A stretch of DNA of 64,000 nucleotides from assembly GCA_031310005.1 (NCBI GenBank), contig CM062384.1, positions 2,232,001 to 2,296,000 of the forward strand. The letters run 5' to 3'. Positions within the stretch are counted from its first letter, which is position 1. Every line of letters begins with the position of its first letter. Shown piece after piece: positions 46,430 to 58,176 of the stretch. Position numbers and translations under genes: made by a program. The stretch is from Dactylellina haptotyla. Its lineage: Eukaryota > Ascomycota > Orbiliomycetes > Orbiliales > Orbiliaceae. The notes under the pieces are model-generated. The model was given only the letters and a program-made list of their open reading frames with translations. It was not told the origin of the DNA and ran no database searches.

Positions 46430-49400
46430 ACTTGGAAGATGTTACTGCGAAAACAAGTTTGGGTTTTGATTTACTGTTCCCAGCCCGAGCTTGATCTTAT
46501 TCCGCTGGTAGATTTATAGACGGATCCATTGGCAAATAAGATCCAGTCGAAGGGATGTTGGAGCCACTGCGGGGCAGCTCTCGCTGGTTGTTTGTTTGAC
46601 TCACGCCCAACGCGCAGAATCGAATCGAACCTGCCAAGCGGATCCTCCACTCAACTTCAATCGGGCCATCATCTCGAATGTGCACTTTTGTCCACCGCAT
46701 TCTCCTTCTCTGGTCGTCTTTGGTGGTAGCTTGTTCGAGCTGGATATCGCGGGTCGGTGCCACAGCTACCATCAGCCACTTCTTTGAACCACCGCCGTCA
46801 AGCGAGAGCCACATGCAATCAATCCGCGATCGATTGATCGAATAGGATGTTGCATGTACCACGTTGGCCGCATGCCATTCGGCTGAGAGTCGTTGAGCCT
46901 GCCCACGCGAGTTTCGTCTGTAACCTCGCCAGCATCGAACGTGGTGATCTTGCGGTGACCATTAACCTTCTGGGCAGGTACCCAGCTATCTAAAATTGTT
47001 ACCAACATGAGTGTGCAGGGGAGAAAATAACGCTCCTTTCAACCTCGCAAATGTTGCTCTTCTGGATGTGATGACGGATAATCGATGTAATCGGACTCTA
47101 TAGCTCACGAAATGACGATATGATGATATCTTTCGTGATTTATGACACACTGAATAATCACGTCCGATACGAGCTTCTTTTAAGTCCACGTATCCCATCT
47201 ACACCACTTCTACTGAACACTATCCTGGTTCTGCGGTGTTGCGAGTCCGACAACTGGCAGGGCGAAATTGAAGCTGACAGGGTTCCGATCTTCACGCTTT
47301 ATTTCGCCGTGCCAGAAGCACGCGGAAATGCCGTTGAACAAAGGAGCCAAACGCCGCCAGGCTCCAGAGCAGGTTCGCGGGTACCAGGACTCACGGGGTA
47401 AAACTATCGAGAAAATCACTAATAGAAAGAGAAAAGCAGACTAAGCGCCCCCAACCTCCAACTTATGCCTTATCAGTTGGTACCGTGATTCCGTGTTACA
47501 AGCTCTATCATGCTTTCGTATCGCAGAAAGGTTTGATACTCTATCCAGTCGGAGCCCTGCCATTCGAAGGGATCAACAGACGCCGAGAAGGAAAAGTGTC
47601 TTTTTTTATTACCTATCCACACAACACTGAGCGCCGTGAAAGCATAAACTGTGGGGACGTTCTTTGCTGCAGTTGTGGTACAAGGACGCGAGGAAGCTTT
47701 CAATGGGCGATATAAGCTTTCGACTTTTGAGCTTTTGCGGGAAAAAATAAAATAAATAATAGGTAATAAAAAATAATAATACGCACAGAGAGAGAGAGAG
47801 AGAAAGTTGGGGCAAACCGTGTCGACGATCTAGCCTTTTTAACCGACCTGCAAGAGCAGGCATTCGTGCATTCGAACATGGGGTCACTTCTTTTTTGCAA
47901 TAATATCATACCACTCCGCTGCAGAGACGTTTAGTCCCGTCGAACGAGGATTTCGCAGAACTGAGACAAGACTAGTCCGCGAACACTTTTTAGTTGGGCG
48001 GTGTACGCAAACCTCCAACGCAAGGAACCAACTGATTTCGCAATGTTACCACCGGACCAGGACATTGCAACCGCTGAAGTATCTGCGGAGAGGTAGTAGT
48101 ATGAGAGATATTTATTCTAAACAGGGACTGGCTCGAGGAGGAGGCAAGTTGGTAGATCACTCGGACGCCACCGCGGAATCCCGATCCAATTTATGTCCGA
48201 AAGAAATGTTGGAGAGGAAAACACAGGTCAGGCTCGAGAATACGTGCTACGAGACAGAAGTGGGGACAGAAAATATCGATTACTAAATTTTCTTGCCGGC
48301 TTGGTAGGAGGGGAAAAGAATGTTTCTCGCGGGTACGCAAGTTGTTTTGACCCCAAAATATATCTGAAGGTTTCTTGGGTGTAGAGTCCCTGCAAGAGCA
48401 ATATCAAAAATATGGCGAAATTATCATCCGCTTCGTTTTTTGGTGCCTCATTCAGGTGTGTTACATACACTAAATAGCCTGGTCCCGTTTTTGTTCTTTT
48501 CGTGCGGACATTTGGAAACGATACGGGTGGGCCCACCATTACGTAGATATTGGTGGTTAGTTCGAAAATCGGTTCGGCACAGTTCGTCCTAAAAGAAACC
48601 AAAAAAGGGAACATGTGCGCTAAAGTAGGCTGTGAACACCTAGCGGACATGGGGATCGAGCACGAAATTGCAAAGTGTGTGATATTTCGGTGCACACTTC
48701 AAAACCAATTGGGCGCCCTTCAAGGGACGGCAGGGTCTCGAATTTCCTTCTCCCTCCCACGAAAAGAGAAAAGCACGAAGGAACAAAGAAGAAAAAAGAA
48801 AAAAGAGTTAGCTGAGTCCGAGCAGTCAGGCGCAGGATCTTGTTTTCACCCGGCGAGCATCGGAGGAGGCCCACGAGTCTGAGGATAAGGGGCCAAAGCC
48901 GTCAAAATATAAACAAGCATTTGCCAAGTTTCCTATCCGCTGCCAGCCAAGAAAAAGCTTCGCTCCTCAGATTCCCAACCTGGTGGGATTATCCAGAAGA
49001 AGGATACCATATCGAAGCTAAGATCGGGTTTTAAAGGGAGATTTTGAGAGGCTCTTTGGATATCTTAATATCCTTCATCTCTTGGCTTTTTCCCCAGTTC
49101 ATCTGATATCTTTCTTCCTTCCACTATCGCTCTCGTTCCCAACCAACGCTATCTGTTTTTATCGGAGCCCTTTCACAACTCCGCTTGAGCTTCCGCTGCC
49201 CCTTCTCAGACCTGCTGACGACGACTTTCCTCCTCCTGCGGCTGCATTTTTCTTTTTTATTTTTTTTTATTTTTTTTCAATAGGTAATTTGAGCACGCAA
49301 GGCAAAGGGTAGGTCGAACCTAAAGCGGGGCGCGTGTCATTGGACCACACACACAGACACAGTGCCCGATTCAATCAATCGATCAACCGTTTCTCCGGAT

Positions 49401-49755
49401 CACGATCACATTCTGCTAGGCTCCATCTTCAATCAACCTCGTTCCTTTTTCTTCTCCTCTATCTCAAATCTCAGCCCACGTACGCTCGACGTTTTTCAGC
49501 GGTTGCAACCTTACCAACCCTAGCAACTTCCGCTCTAGTCCGCCCTCCACTTTCGATGGGATCGAAGCACTCGGATCTCATGGACTGTGGGCGAGAGTGA
49601 GGTTGCTTCTAGCCTTGTCCGGTTTTGCAAGAAAATCATATCCTCTTTTCTATAATTTTTACTTTCGGCTATCCCCAGCATTCCAGAGAAGAAGGGCCCC
49701 AGCAGCACTCTCGCCGATTCCTCTCCCCTTCCTTCTAACCCTTTCCTCTCTCCCA
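46430..49755. other. Gene-poor divergent intergenic region
   Basis: 3.3 kb between the divergent LRR and four-TM genes. A (ga)n run lies at about 47787-47804. Frames near 46497-47200 and 48065-48882 lack family resemblance. The last 700 bp are strongly pyrimidine-rich on the plus strand (T-runs near 49230-49285) and look like the long leader of the next gene. Confidence 0.45.
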
Positions 49756-52700
49756 ATGTCGACCGATGGTCGTCATGGTCATACAGCAACACGGCGAGCC
49801 GACACTGCAGTACCTAGTCCGAGGGAATCTAACCAAACTATCGCGTCGAGGTTGACAACATCTTCATGTACCGCGCGCTCCACAACACCTTTTGCTTGGC
49901 CACTCGGTAGCAGGAGGAGGAGTCCGTGGCATGATATGATGGTATCGAAAACACCCCGCATATTGCTGAGGATTACGAGAGTGGTGCAGGTGTTCTGCTC
50001 CATTCTCGTTTTGGCAGCTGCCATTTTTTCCGTCGTCCGTTTTGGCATTCAGCAACAGGAGGTGTTGGTTGTCAAGGATGGATCGAGCTATGTGAATGTG
50101 GACTACAATAGTCTTCCGGACGGACGAGGCGATTGGCGACCGGTCCTCCTCGTAGCCCTCGTAAGCCTTTCCCTTTTTTTCTTTCCCTGCCTTTGCCTTA
50201 TTTATATTCTTCGGGCCTCGTTCTCGTTCCTTCTGTCTATTCCTTTTCGTTTCTGCCTGCGGTGGTGGCTTTTTTCTTCGATTGCATATCGTATTTTTCT
50301 TGTGGTCCACTGCTTCAAAGCCCCAGGCCACCCTTAGCACTAAACCGTCCCACCGGTTGAGGTTACATTATAAGATAAATGCCCAGGAAAGACCAAGAAC
50401 TCCAGTTCCCAGAGAACGAATCATTCTTGGAAGTCTGACTATCGATCTTGGCTCGTCGTCCCTTCCGAGAGTCAAAACGGGCGAGGGTTTTAAGTTTCGC
50501 AAGCGGAACTACAGGCCTATTTATATATATATCTCGACCCGGTCGGAAGATTTTACAAACGTAATCGGTCAGGAAGTCAGTCCCCCAGGCACATGGGGGT
50601 AGGCTTTCGAGATTCCGTTTTTAATCTGTGACGATTCGCGTTTATCGTCTGATAACACACAATACTTCTTAATACGGGCTTAATACGTATTTCGGGGCGT
50701 ATTAATAGAAGGAACGATATACACGGAGCTTTTTTCTTCTTTAATTTTTGGGCAATTAATTTGCATTCGCTAACGAGGCTATATACTGGGGTTATCCCAC
50801 CTTGCAGTCTTCCGTATCTCTTGTTGTCTTTCCGCTTCTCGCCATTTTTCGACGGAGACGAGTTAGTGTCGTGGTCGAGGTGGTACTTCTGAGCCTGTGG
50901 TGCTCCTTGTAAGTGCCTTTTCTTTCCTTCTCTTTCCTTTCTCTTTCTTCCTTTAGTTCCTCTTTATCGGTATCACCGCAGTACTGTGCATGCTTCACCC
51001 GGCAAACATTCCTGCCGGGAGGTTTTTTTTGTCCCCTTCTCTCGACCGTTCGCTGTTCCATAAAAATACATCCTGTCTGGCCTGGTCTGGCTGTGTTCGG
51101 GCCAGTCCACAAGCCTATCTGCATTAGTGTCAGTCCATCCGCCTGCTACCTTCCTCGTTCTGCTCTGCCGCACAGGTGTACAAGTCCACATTGCACAGGG
51201 TCTCTCCCCTGTCCGCTGGCTTGGGAAGCTTCTCTACTGGCGGTGTTTGTTTCTAAACCTGGCCACACGCAACACACGCCAGGCAACTACTCCTCGGTTC
51301 CCATTTCTGCCATTCAGAACTCGGGCATTGCACCTGTCCCACATGTGTTTGAGCATGTCACAAGCCACCTTAGCTTTTTGACCCCCTTGGCCCTTCTCTC
51401 ACTCGTAGTGCTTTGTCTGCTTGCTTGAAGGCGGCGCTTGTCTTTCTTTTTTTATATTTCCTCGTTTATCCCTTCCTTTATGCCTTGACCGCCGCTTTTC
51501 TATTTGTCTTAGACTCGATTTCTCGAAAGTCTCGCTAACTCTTATTTCTTGCGCTACGGTGGGATTTCCGGCTGGAATGCCAAAGAAGTGCGAGGGGAAC
51601 CCTTGATATATCTATGATCAAGAAAGGAAATTGGTTAAAAAAGAGAAAATTCTTTTCTTTTGCGCACACACACGTCGTAACAAGGTGTCTAGCGTTCAAG
51701 CATCAAGCATTCTTCTCTCTTTTACACCAAGTTGCCTCTTCTTTCTTTCTTCTTAGTATATATATCTGAATCGGTTTCCCTCTCCTTCTTGGCAAAAACC
51801 CAGACTCTGGAGACACTATGCGCATTTTTTACTTTTTCATTGTAGTATGACATTATATGTACCAACTATAACAGCACCATTTGAACCAAACTGTCTGCAC
51901 CCGAAAGCACCATTTGAATTCTTGGACGACCACACCAGAGAAACACTCGCCATCGGGATTGATATCGGAAGGAATTCTTCTGAAGGTTCCGCATCTACCA
52001 ATTCGTCGGACCAGGACCCGATCCAAATTAACAGCGACATACACACATATTGCGTCATGTCGCAGGTCGGTGTCGCTGCGGGCTTAATTGTCATGTAAGT
52101 TTGCTTTTCCTCACTATAATATTCTTTGGCATCTACCAAGATTTTTTTTCATGGTTACACAAGGTGTCACAAAAAGAAAACTCAAAAAACCTCAAAGAAA
52201 TATATGGACTAACATCTCTCGTGTTGAAGAATATTCACATTCCTCTCTATCCTTCTCCTCCTCCTCCTCTCCTACCAAGCAACAGACTACCTCATCGAGC
52301 GTAGAGCCCTCGAGCTATTACAACACCATGCTCTCCCGTCGATGGTTCAGCAGGGTATAGCACCAATATCAAATGCATATCAAACAATAGCAAACGCCAT
52401 CCCTCCACTCCGACCTACCATGCAAAGACCTCTTGATGAAGAAAACTCCTACCACGGGCGTAACAGCCATCCGCATGATCCTTCCCAGCCACTGGATCCA
52501 GACAGCATAACACCCGTCTCCCACCACCAACATCATAACCACCATCACAACAATGAAAAGGCGTACTCATACGCTCATTCCAACCACTTGTGCACCACAA
52601 CCGGTGCACCCACAACAACAACAGACACTAGCGGCCTCGCCGGTGCAAACTCAATAATATCCTCTTCGATAAGCTATCAAGAACAACCAGAGCGAACAAA

Positions 52701-52782
52701 CCACGACAGGATACGATCAGAATCCGACAGGCCTTTGCAGTTACAAGGATGGGTAACGCAGGGTTATGAGGTCGATCGATAA
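49756..52782 (+). CDS. Four-span membrane protein with long introns
   Basis: Four exons: 49756-50160, 50808-50908, 51846-52094 and 52230-52782; 435 residues. Introns are 647, 937 and 135 bp; the first two are an order of magnitude longer than most here. Membrane spans: about 74-96 (VFCSILVLAAAIFSVVRFGI), about 128-148 (VLLVALSSVSLVVFPLLAIF, across the first junction), about 153-168 (VVVEVVLLSLWCSLF) and about 246-268 (GVAAGLIVIIFTFLSILLLLLL). A large loop between spans 3 and 4 has two cysteines (CLHP, TYC), while the C-terminal tail is His/Ser/Thr-rich and disordered. The layout is tetraspan or MARVEL-like, but no firm family signature is seen. Junction phases agree, and the last intron has a clear CTAAC branch site. 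Probably plasma membrane; function unknown. Confidence 0.75.
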
Positions 52783-53848
52783 TTTAAACCGCAATTAAAA
52801 CACAAAATTTAAATCTTAATGAAAAAAATAACCAATTTTTTTGAAAATAAAAAGAGAGAGCGGATGCGCAGAGTTACGTAACGAGCGCATAAACGTACCC
52901 TCCTCTTTTATTTTCCTCTGTACGAAATATATATTTTAGTCATATTTTATGCTTGTTCTTTTAGCTACATCGCTCTTTTTCTTGTTTTAATCTTACGAAA
53001 TTATAAACTTTCCACTTCCATTTCCTATTTCCTACGATATATTTTATTTTTTCTTACTCCTTCATGTCGGGTTTTGGTGGGGAGGGTTATTTCGTCTTTC
53101 AAATTTCATGTACATGGCTATGGCATGACACATACTGGCTTTTCGTTTCCCTTTCCTTTCCTTTCGGCATTTGCATTACGGGAAACCTAAAACCACATAT
53201 ATAGATATTCCCCCCCCTTGCACCTCTTATCTGCATTTACACCACTATTGGAAATATGCAAATAATTGATGTCTAATATATACTACTATTACTACTACTA
53301 TCCATCACAAGAGATGAAAGAATAAAAATAAGGGAGAGATTTCCTTTTTTTTCTCCTCTGCATTTCCCTGATATTCTTGTACAAAGTGGGGAAATTTGGT
53401 CTAGGTTGACCGACGTTCGAACGGTGTATCCACTTCTCAGAAATTTTAATCATTGAATATAATGACGCAAGATTAAGTAGCCACAATAGTCAAAATAAGC
53501 GGAAACCTGATGTGATACCTCATCAGCTTTAAATTTGCGTAAGGCTAGCGCACGGCCGCGCATAAATCGGATTTATGAGAAGCTTTGTATTTCAAACCTT
53601 CCCTGGATTTCTTTCCAACGCCAATTCCGTAAAACCCCAATCGATTAATATCAAACCGAGAAAAAGGTAATAAAATGTAGAGATATATGTACAAAGAGAA
53701 GCATAAAGATTAAGAAAAAAGCAAAATCTAAAATCCCGTTCACCTAAAACCAGGGTACCTCCCTCTTTTGTTAGCAAGCCCTATATACGCTGTTAATATA
53801 CAAATATTTACAAGAGTTTCTTTTGCAAGATTTCTATGTACATCTTCA
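52783..53848. other. Convergent 3' region
   Basis: AT-rich DNA between the ends of the four-TM gene (plus) and the PPR-like gene (minus). It includes a short tact/actn microsatellite near 53281-53300. No gene seen. Confidence 0.5.
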
Positions 53849-56800
53849 TCACTTATCGTCCTTAGGGGGCAGCAAGTTGTCAGGGAGATTATACTGTTCC
53901 GCAAATCTCTCTTCATCGAAATCATCTGGATCAAGAGTACCGGAGCTCTCATCATCCTGTGCGTCGTCCTGCTGCGGGAGACTAAACTGCGCCCCTTCGT
54001 TCTCCTGACTCAATTCTTGTCGACGAGCTTGATACATCAACCGCGGCACTCTCTTCCCCGTCAACTTTGTCGTCACTAGGTCAACCCACTCCTCCTCGCC
54101 GTAATCCATCAGCGTCCACATCTCGTGCGCCCACTCCATAACCTCATGCCAGCTCGTCTCAAAGTACGCATTGTGCTTCATCCATTTCTCCGCCGCGGGC
54201 TTCATAGGCAACTGGCTCAATATCCGCTTCGTGCCAAAGTAATCCCGTTTCTCCTTCGACGCTTGGTGAACAATCGTCCTGAGCGTAACATCATCCGGTA
54301 CCACCACGCCGTCGTGTTCCTGCCTCTTCGCTTCAAGCGTACGGTTCGGAATCGGGATGTCCACCCCTTCTGAAGTCTTGATCCCCACTTTATTCCTCAC
54401 CACCCGCGCTTCGGTCCGGCGGTCACCGCTTCTGTGGGACTTGATGGACTCGTCTAGCAGCCTTAACAGCTTCTTCGGCGGGAGACAGTAGAGCTTGAAC
54501 ATACGCATGCCCTGGAGAGACCCTTCCCGTTTGACGACTCCCGAGATCAGAGCGTTGAATACCCGTGTACCCATCTTCCCCGCAGCCTTAGGATCTCCAA
54601 GGTCCAGCCCGAGAGCTTTGAGGGCTTCACCTGCCTTCTCCCTGTTATTCTCGCGGACGGACGCAACGAGTACCGAGTACCAGGCGTTCGGTCCGATGGG
54701 ATCATTGATTTTGCGGTCGACAACTAATTCGACACCTTCCCTGAACGTCTTGGTTACGGTTTTATCCCCCATCGTATTCGTATTGTGATCCTCCGCTCGT
54801 GATGCAGCTCGTCGCATCAAGCCGAATCCCTCAGCGTGGCTTTGTTTGAACGTATGGCGTGTGATGATACCCAAGTCGACATGATCCGGCTCGATACCCG
54901 ATCGTTTCATAAAATCAAGGATAGCCTGTGCCTCTCGCTGCTGGCCGAGCGCCAAATGCATGTTTAGCACGGTGGTGATCGTACGATGCGGTAGCGGCGG
55001 TGTGAGTAAGCTGAGGAGATACTTGGCTAGACTGAAGTCCTTGAGATCGCCGGCGTGCGCGAACAGCAGGTTGAGAAGACTGGTGTGCGCCCTTACATGG
55101 TCTTCTCGTACGTAGCTCCTGATAAGATATCGCATCAAGTCATAACGTTGTCTTGAGCGGAAAACACTAAGACTGGCAATTATCAGATATATCGGGTGGG
55201 TATATCCATCGATTGGGGCGAACCGGACGGGGGGTAGCTCGTTCTCAGCTATGGTTTTCGCCTTCATAATGTGGGATTCCCCGGATACGTGTTCCTCGAT
55301 CTTCATCCAAGCTTTGAGGATGCCAGTCAGGTCTTTACGATGGCATGCACCCATAAGGATCTGGTAGTATACGTCTAGAGACCATTTTCCTTTGATAGGT
55401 ATTTCGGGTATTTGGTCCGCATAAGATGCATGCATGTTAACCTCGGGATGGTCTAGTAATTCCCTGGCAAATGACGCATCATAGGGGCCGGTCGTATTGG
55501 CTACCACCTTGAGAAGTCGAAGCATTCGGCCTGGGGTTTCCGGTGGCCACGCGTCGAAGGCGGCATTGTGGAGACATGTAGCTGCTGCTTGGGGTACCAA
55601 ATATGAAGGAAGTACGAGTTTCTTGTCCAATGCTCTAGATTCTAGCTCAGCGTACAGTTCGAGCTTGTTTGGAGGATCCTCCGCACTGATATCTTGATAT
55701 GCTACTGCGGGTCGTTCCCACGAGATATCGCTTTCCCCTCGAAGAAGTAGCCATGTTGCGCTAACACCTAACCCCCTCTCGGCGGCTATACAATTTACTA
55801 ACTCGAGCCACAAACTCCAGTCAATTTTTGTTGGAGATTCTTCAGTTTTAGGTATTTGGAACCCCAGTCCCACACTGTAGTAAGCTGTTTCTACTTCGTT
55901 GGACATTAGGCGCGAGATTTCAGATTGCATATGTTGTAGTCGCGGGTGCTTCTCCGAGTAAACAATAGGCGGGACATGCTTTTCGACATGGAGATACGCT
56001 AGAAGTTGGAGTACGGTAGAGAATATCTCCTCCCCTGTCATCTCCATTCCGTTTTCAGCTTCTTCTCCAGGGCTGCTAAGGACGTGGGAAAAAGCATCGC
56101 TGAAAAGAGGCTTGTACGATGGTGTAGCATCTTTCGTATCCAGAATTGGAGGTGTATCAATCTCAGTAAGCACATCAAAGATACTTCTGTTGACTACTCG
56201 CTGTTCTGCTTTCCAGCCGCTCAACAGCATCGATGTAATACTGCTCAACAAAACTCCAACACCTCGTCTCCGACGGGCAATGTCGTCACGAATATCCCGA
56301 GGATACAAGATCATGCCATCCTGTAGGCTGTTCGAGATGCTGGGCCGCTTTGGATCATCCTGGTCTCCAACAGCATTAACCAAACCCCAAACGTTCGGCT
56401 CCGGGTCCTGGATTTGGGGGTGTTTGTCAATAACCCTTTTGGCAATCCAGAGTACCTCTCGTTGGCGTCTACTTAGGAGTAGAGAGTTTAATATATCGAT
56501 ACCGTCTTCGCGTGCAATCTCTAGGGTGTAAAGAAGCTTGGAATATGACTGCGTGGTCCATCTTGCGTCCCATTCGACTTCTAAATCGTGCATGACCGAG
56601 TCCGCCAACGAATCATCATTGTTGTTTCTATGACTCGGGTCTGATAACAAGGTGCCAAAGACAGACGGGAACGGCATATCAACGAATTCCGGGGTTTCTG
56701 ATCCATTTGTGGAGGGAGTTTTAACCGGAGGCGTTGGATGGGTGTTGAACTGTTGAAGGTGTGGGGGTAGGAACTTTTCAGCGTACAGGGCGTAGAAATC

Positions 56801-57688
56801 CTCCTTCTCTTCCTCTGAGCTGAAAGGAGGTGCGAAGACAATATATTCGTCTAAAGGTGCGACTCTAAAATTGATGGTATCGCTCTTTATATCCGGAGGC
56901 TCGATTGAGTTGTCCACTGGCGGGTTCGAAAGGGGAATTCCTAGTCCCGGAGGAGTCTGTCCGATATTGTTGCCATTCCCATTCGGATTCTCTTCTCGCA
57001 AAAGGTCCCAAAATCGATGAAATTCCTCTATCTTTTTATCAGCGAAAGTATTCGTCATGGCCGTCTGAATGCTAGTTCTGATCAATTCCTCTTCCACTGC
57101 CGTTTTTTTTCTGCTTTCCTGGTACGATCTTTCGTCTGATTCTAGAGCATTTTCCATTGGTGTAAACTTTATGGCCCGAGATAGTCCACCAGAATCTTCT
57201 TTTCCTACTTTATTTTCAAGTCTTTCAAACGCATTTCGAGGTTCGACTTCGGACCCCTTCCTAGGCAAGTCTGAGGAGGCGGGCCTTGGATTCCCATCCA
57301 AGGTAGAAGGCTCTAAGGGCCCTTCTTCAGAGGAATAACGACGGGTGATTATATGAGGATTGTATCGGAATCTCGGGGTCCCTTGCACTTTGTACCCACG
57401 GCCACGGCTCAAGCCTGATGTGGCTGGCAAACTCTGGGGTTTTATCACAGCTCGAATCGAGCAAGAAGATATCGGACGTGCTACCGCCTTGGATGACCAG
57501 TTGTGCGTTCGCGCAGGGTTTTTCTTGAGCAATTCCCGGAGGAAGACCCGAGTCCTGGGAGGCAGGAGGAACGGCAGCAAGAGGAGGCATGCTGAGGGAT
57601 CGGGAAGGGGAGGTTCGATGGACATTCGAGGACCATTGGAGCGGATTTGGGGGTGGATATGTAACGAGAGACGATTCGTAGCTTCCAC
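53849..57688 (-). CDS. Mitochondrial PPR-like protein
   Basis: Intronless, 1279 residues from the first ATG; Met22 (57625) is an alternative start. The N-terminal 120 residues are rich in Arg, Ser and Ala and poor in acids (SSKAVARPISSCSIRAVIK, then RYNPHIITRRYSS), as expected for a mitochondrial presequence with an R-x-Y/S cleavage pattern. Helical-repeat sequence fills residues of roughly 350-1050. The clearest pentatricopeptide unit is TVLNMHLALGQQREAQAIL followed by DFMKRSGIEPDHVDLG, with others around SLLNLLFAHAGDLKDFSLA and WYSVLVASVRENNREKAGEA. The C-terminus is acidic. PPR proteins bind organellar RNA and guide processing, stability or translation of specific transcripts. The target here is unknown. 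Repeat degeneracy keeps the family call moderate. Confidence 0.78.
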   Translation of the reverse strand: MEATNRLSLHIHPQIRSNGPRMSIEPPLPDPSACLLLLPFLLPPRTRVFLRELLKKNPARTHNWSSKAVARPISSCSIRAVIKPQSLPATSGLSRGRGYKVQGTPRFRYNPHIITRRYSSEEGPLEPSTLDGNPRPASSDLPRKGSEVEPRNAFERLENKVGKEDSGGLSRAIKFTPMENALESDERSYQESRKKTAVEEELIRTSIQTAMTNTFADKKIEEFHRFWDLLREENPNGNGNNIGQTPPGLGIPLSNPPVDNSIEPPDIKSDTINFRVAPLDEYIVFAPPFSSEEEKEDFYALYAEKFLPPHLQQFNTHPTPPVKTPSTNGSETPEFVDMPFPSVFGTLLSDPSHRNNNDDSLADSVMHDLEVEWDARWTTQSYSKLLYTLEIAREDGIDILNSLLLSRRQREVLWIAKRVIDKHPQIQDPEPNVWGLVNAVGDQDDPKRPSISNSLQDGMILYPRDIRDDIARRRRGVGVLLSSITSMLLSGWKAEQRVVNRSIFDVLTEIDTPPILDTKDATPSYKPLFSDAFSHVLSSPGEEAENGMEMTGEEIFSTVLQLLAYLHVEKHVPPIVYSEKHPRLQHMQSEISRLMSNEVETAYYSVGLGFQIPKTEESPTKIDWSLWLELVNCIAAERGLGVSATWLLLRGESDISWERPAVAYQDISAEDPPNKLELYAELESRALDKKLVLPSYLVPQAAATCLHNAAFDAWPPETPGRMLRLLKVVANTTGPYDASFARELLDHPEVNMHASYADQIPEIPIKGKWSLDVYYQILMGACHRKDLTGILKAWMKIEEHVSGESHIMKAKTIAENELPPVRFAPIDGYTHPIYLIIASLSVFRSRQRYDLMRYLIRSYVREDHVRAHTSLLNLLFAHAGDLKDFSLAKYLLSLLTPPLPHRTITTVLNMHLALGQQREAQAILDFMKRSGIEPDHVDLGIITRHTFKQSHAEGFGLMRRAASRAEDHNTNTMGDKTVTKTFREGVELVVDRKINDPIGPNAWYSVLVASVRENNREKAGEALKALGLDLGDPKAAGKMGTRVFNALISGVVKREGSLQGMRMFKLYCLPPKKLLRLLDESIKSHRSGDRRTEARVVRNKVGIKTSEGVDIPIPNRTLEAKRQEHDGVVVPDDVTLRTIVHQASKEKRDYFGTKRILSQLPMKPAAEKWMKHNAYFETSWHEVMEWAHEMWTLMDYGEEEWVDLVTTKLTGKRVPRLMYQARRQELSQENEGAQFSLPQQDDAQDDESSGTLDPDDFDEERFAEQYNLPDNLLPPKDDK

Positions 57689-58176
57689 CGCTTCGGCTGG
57701 TATCCGGCTTGAGCAGGCCCGGCGCCGTGGTCTTCCTGTTCGAGGGAGTGTCGTTACTCGTCCGGTCTGTCGAACTTGCGCCGACGAGCAGAATATTTCG
57801 TTTAAATTTTATGGTTGTTGGAAAGTACTTGAAACGGGGCAAACTATGCAAACGTGCATGAAATAATTTTGTATGCACAGGTGGGATGATAAGATAAGAT
57901 CCAACCTCACGCAACGCATTTTCTCTTCCGTACATCTTCTGATCCACCATTGCATATTGGCTAAGTATATTTACAGTCCGGAATATGGAGGTTATGATAT
58001 ATATCTATGGCATTGAAGGGCTGGCTTGAAGTTATATATATGTCCACGAGAAAAAAAAATACAAACAAAAATACGGATAATAGCAAAACTAGCCGAGTCG
58101 AGACTCCATCGTGTGTGACGCTAAAGAAACCGGAAACATGAAGACATAAAAGCGAGCGAACATTATTACAACATCA
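57689..58176. other. Intergenic region
   Basis: Promoter side of the PPR-like gene and 3' side of the CFEM-like gene. A different minus-strand frame (57327-57950) runs through here but is a shadow of the PPR gene. Confidence 0.5.

Noticed and set aside
57327-57950. 207-codon minus-strand frame overlapping the start of the PPR-like gene
   Set aside because: It is a different frame of the same DNA, low-complexity, and the PPR frame has the better mitochondrial presequence and continuity.
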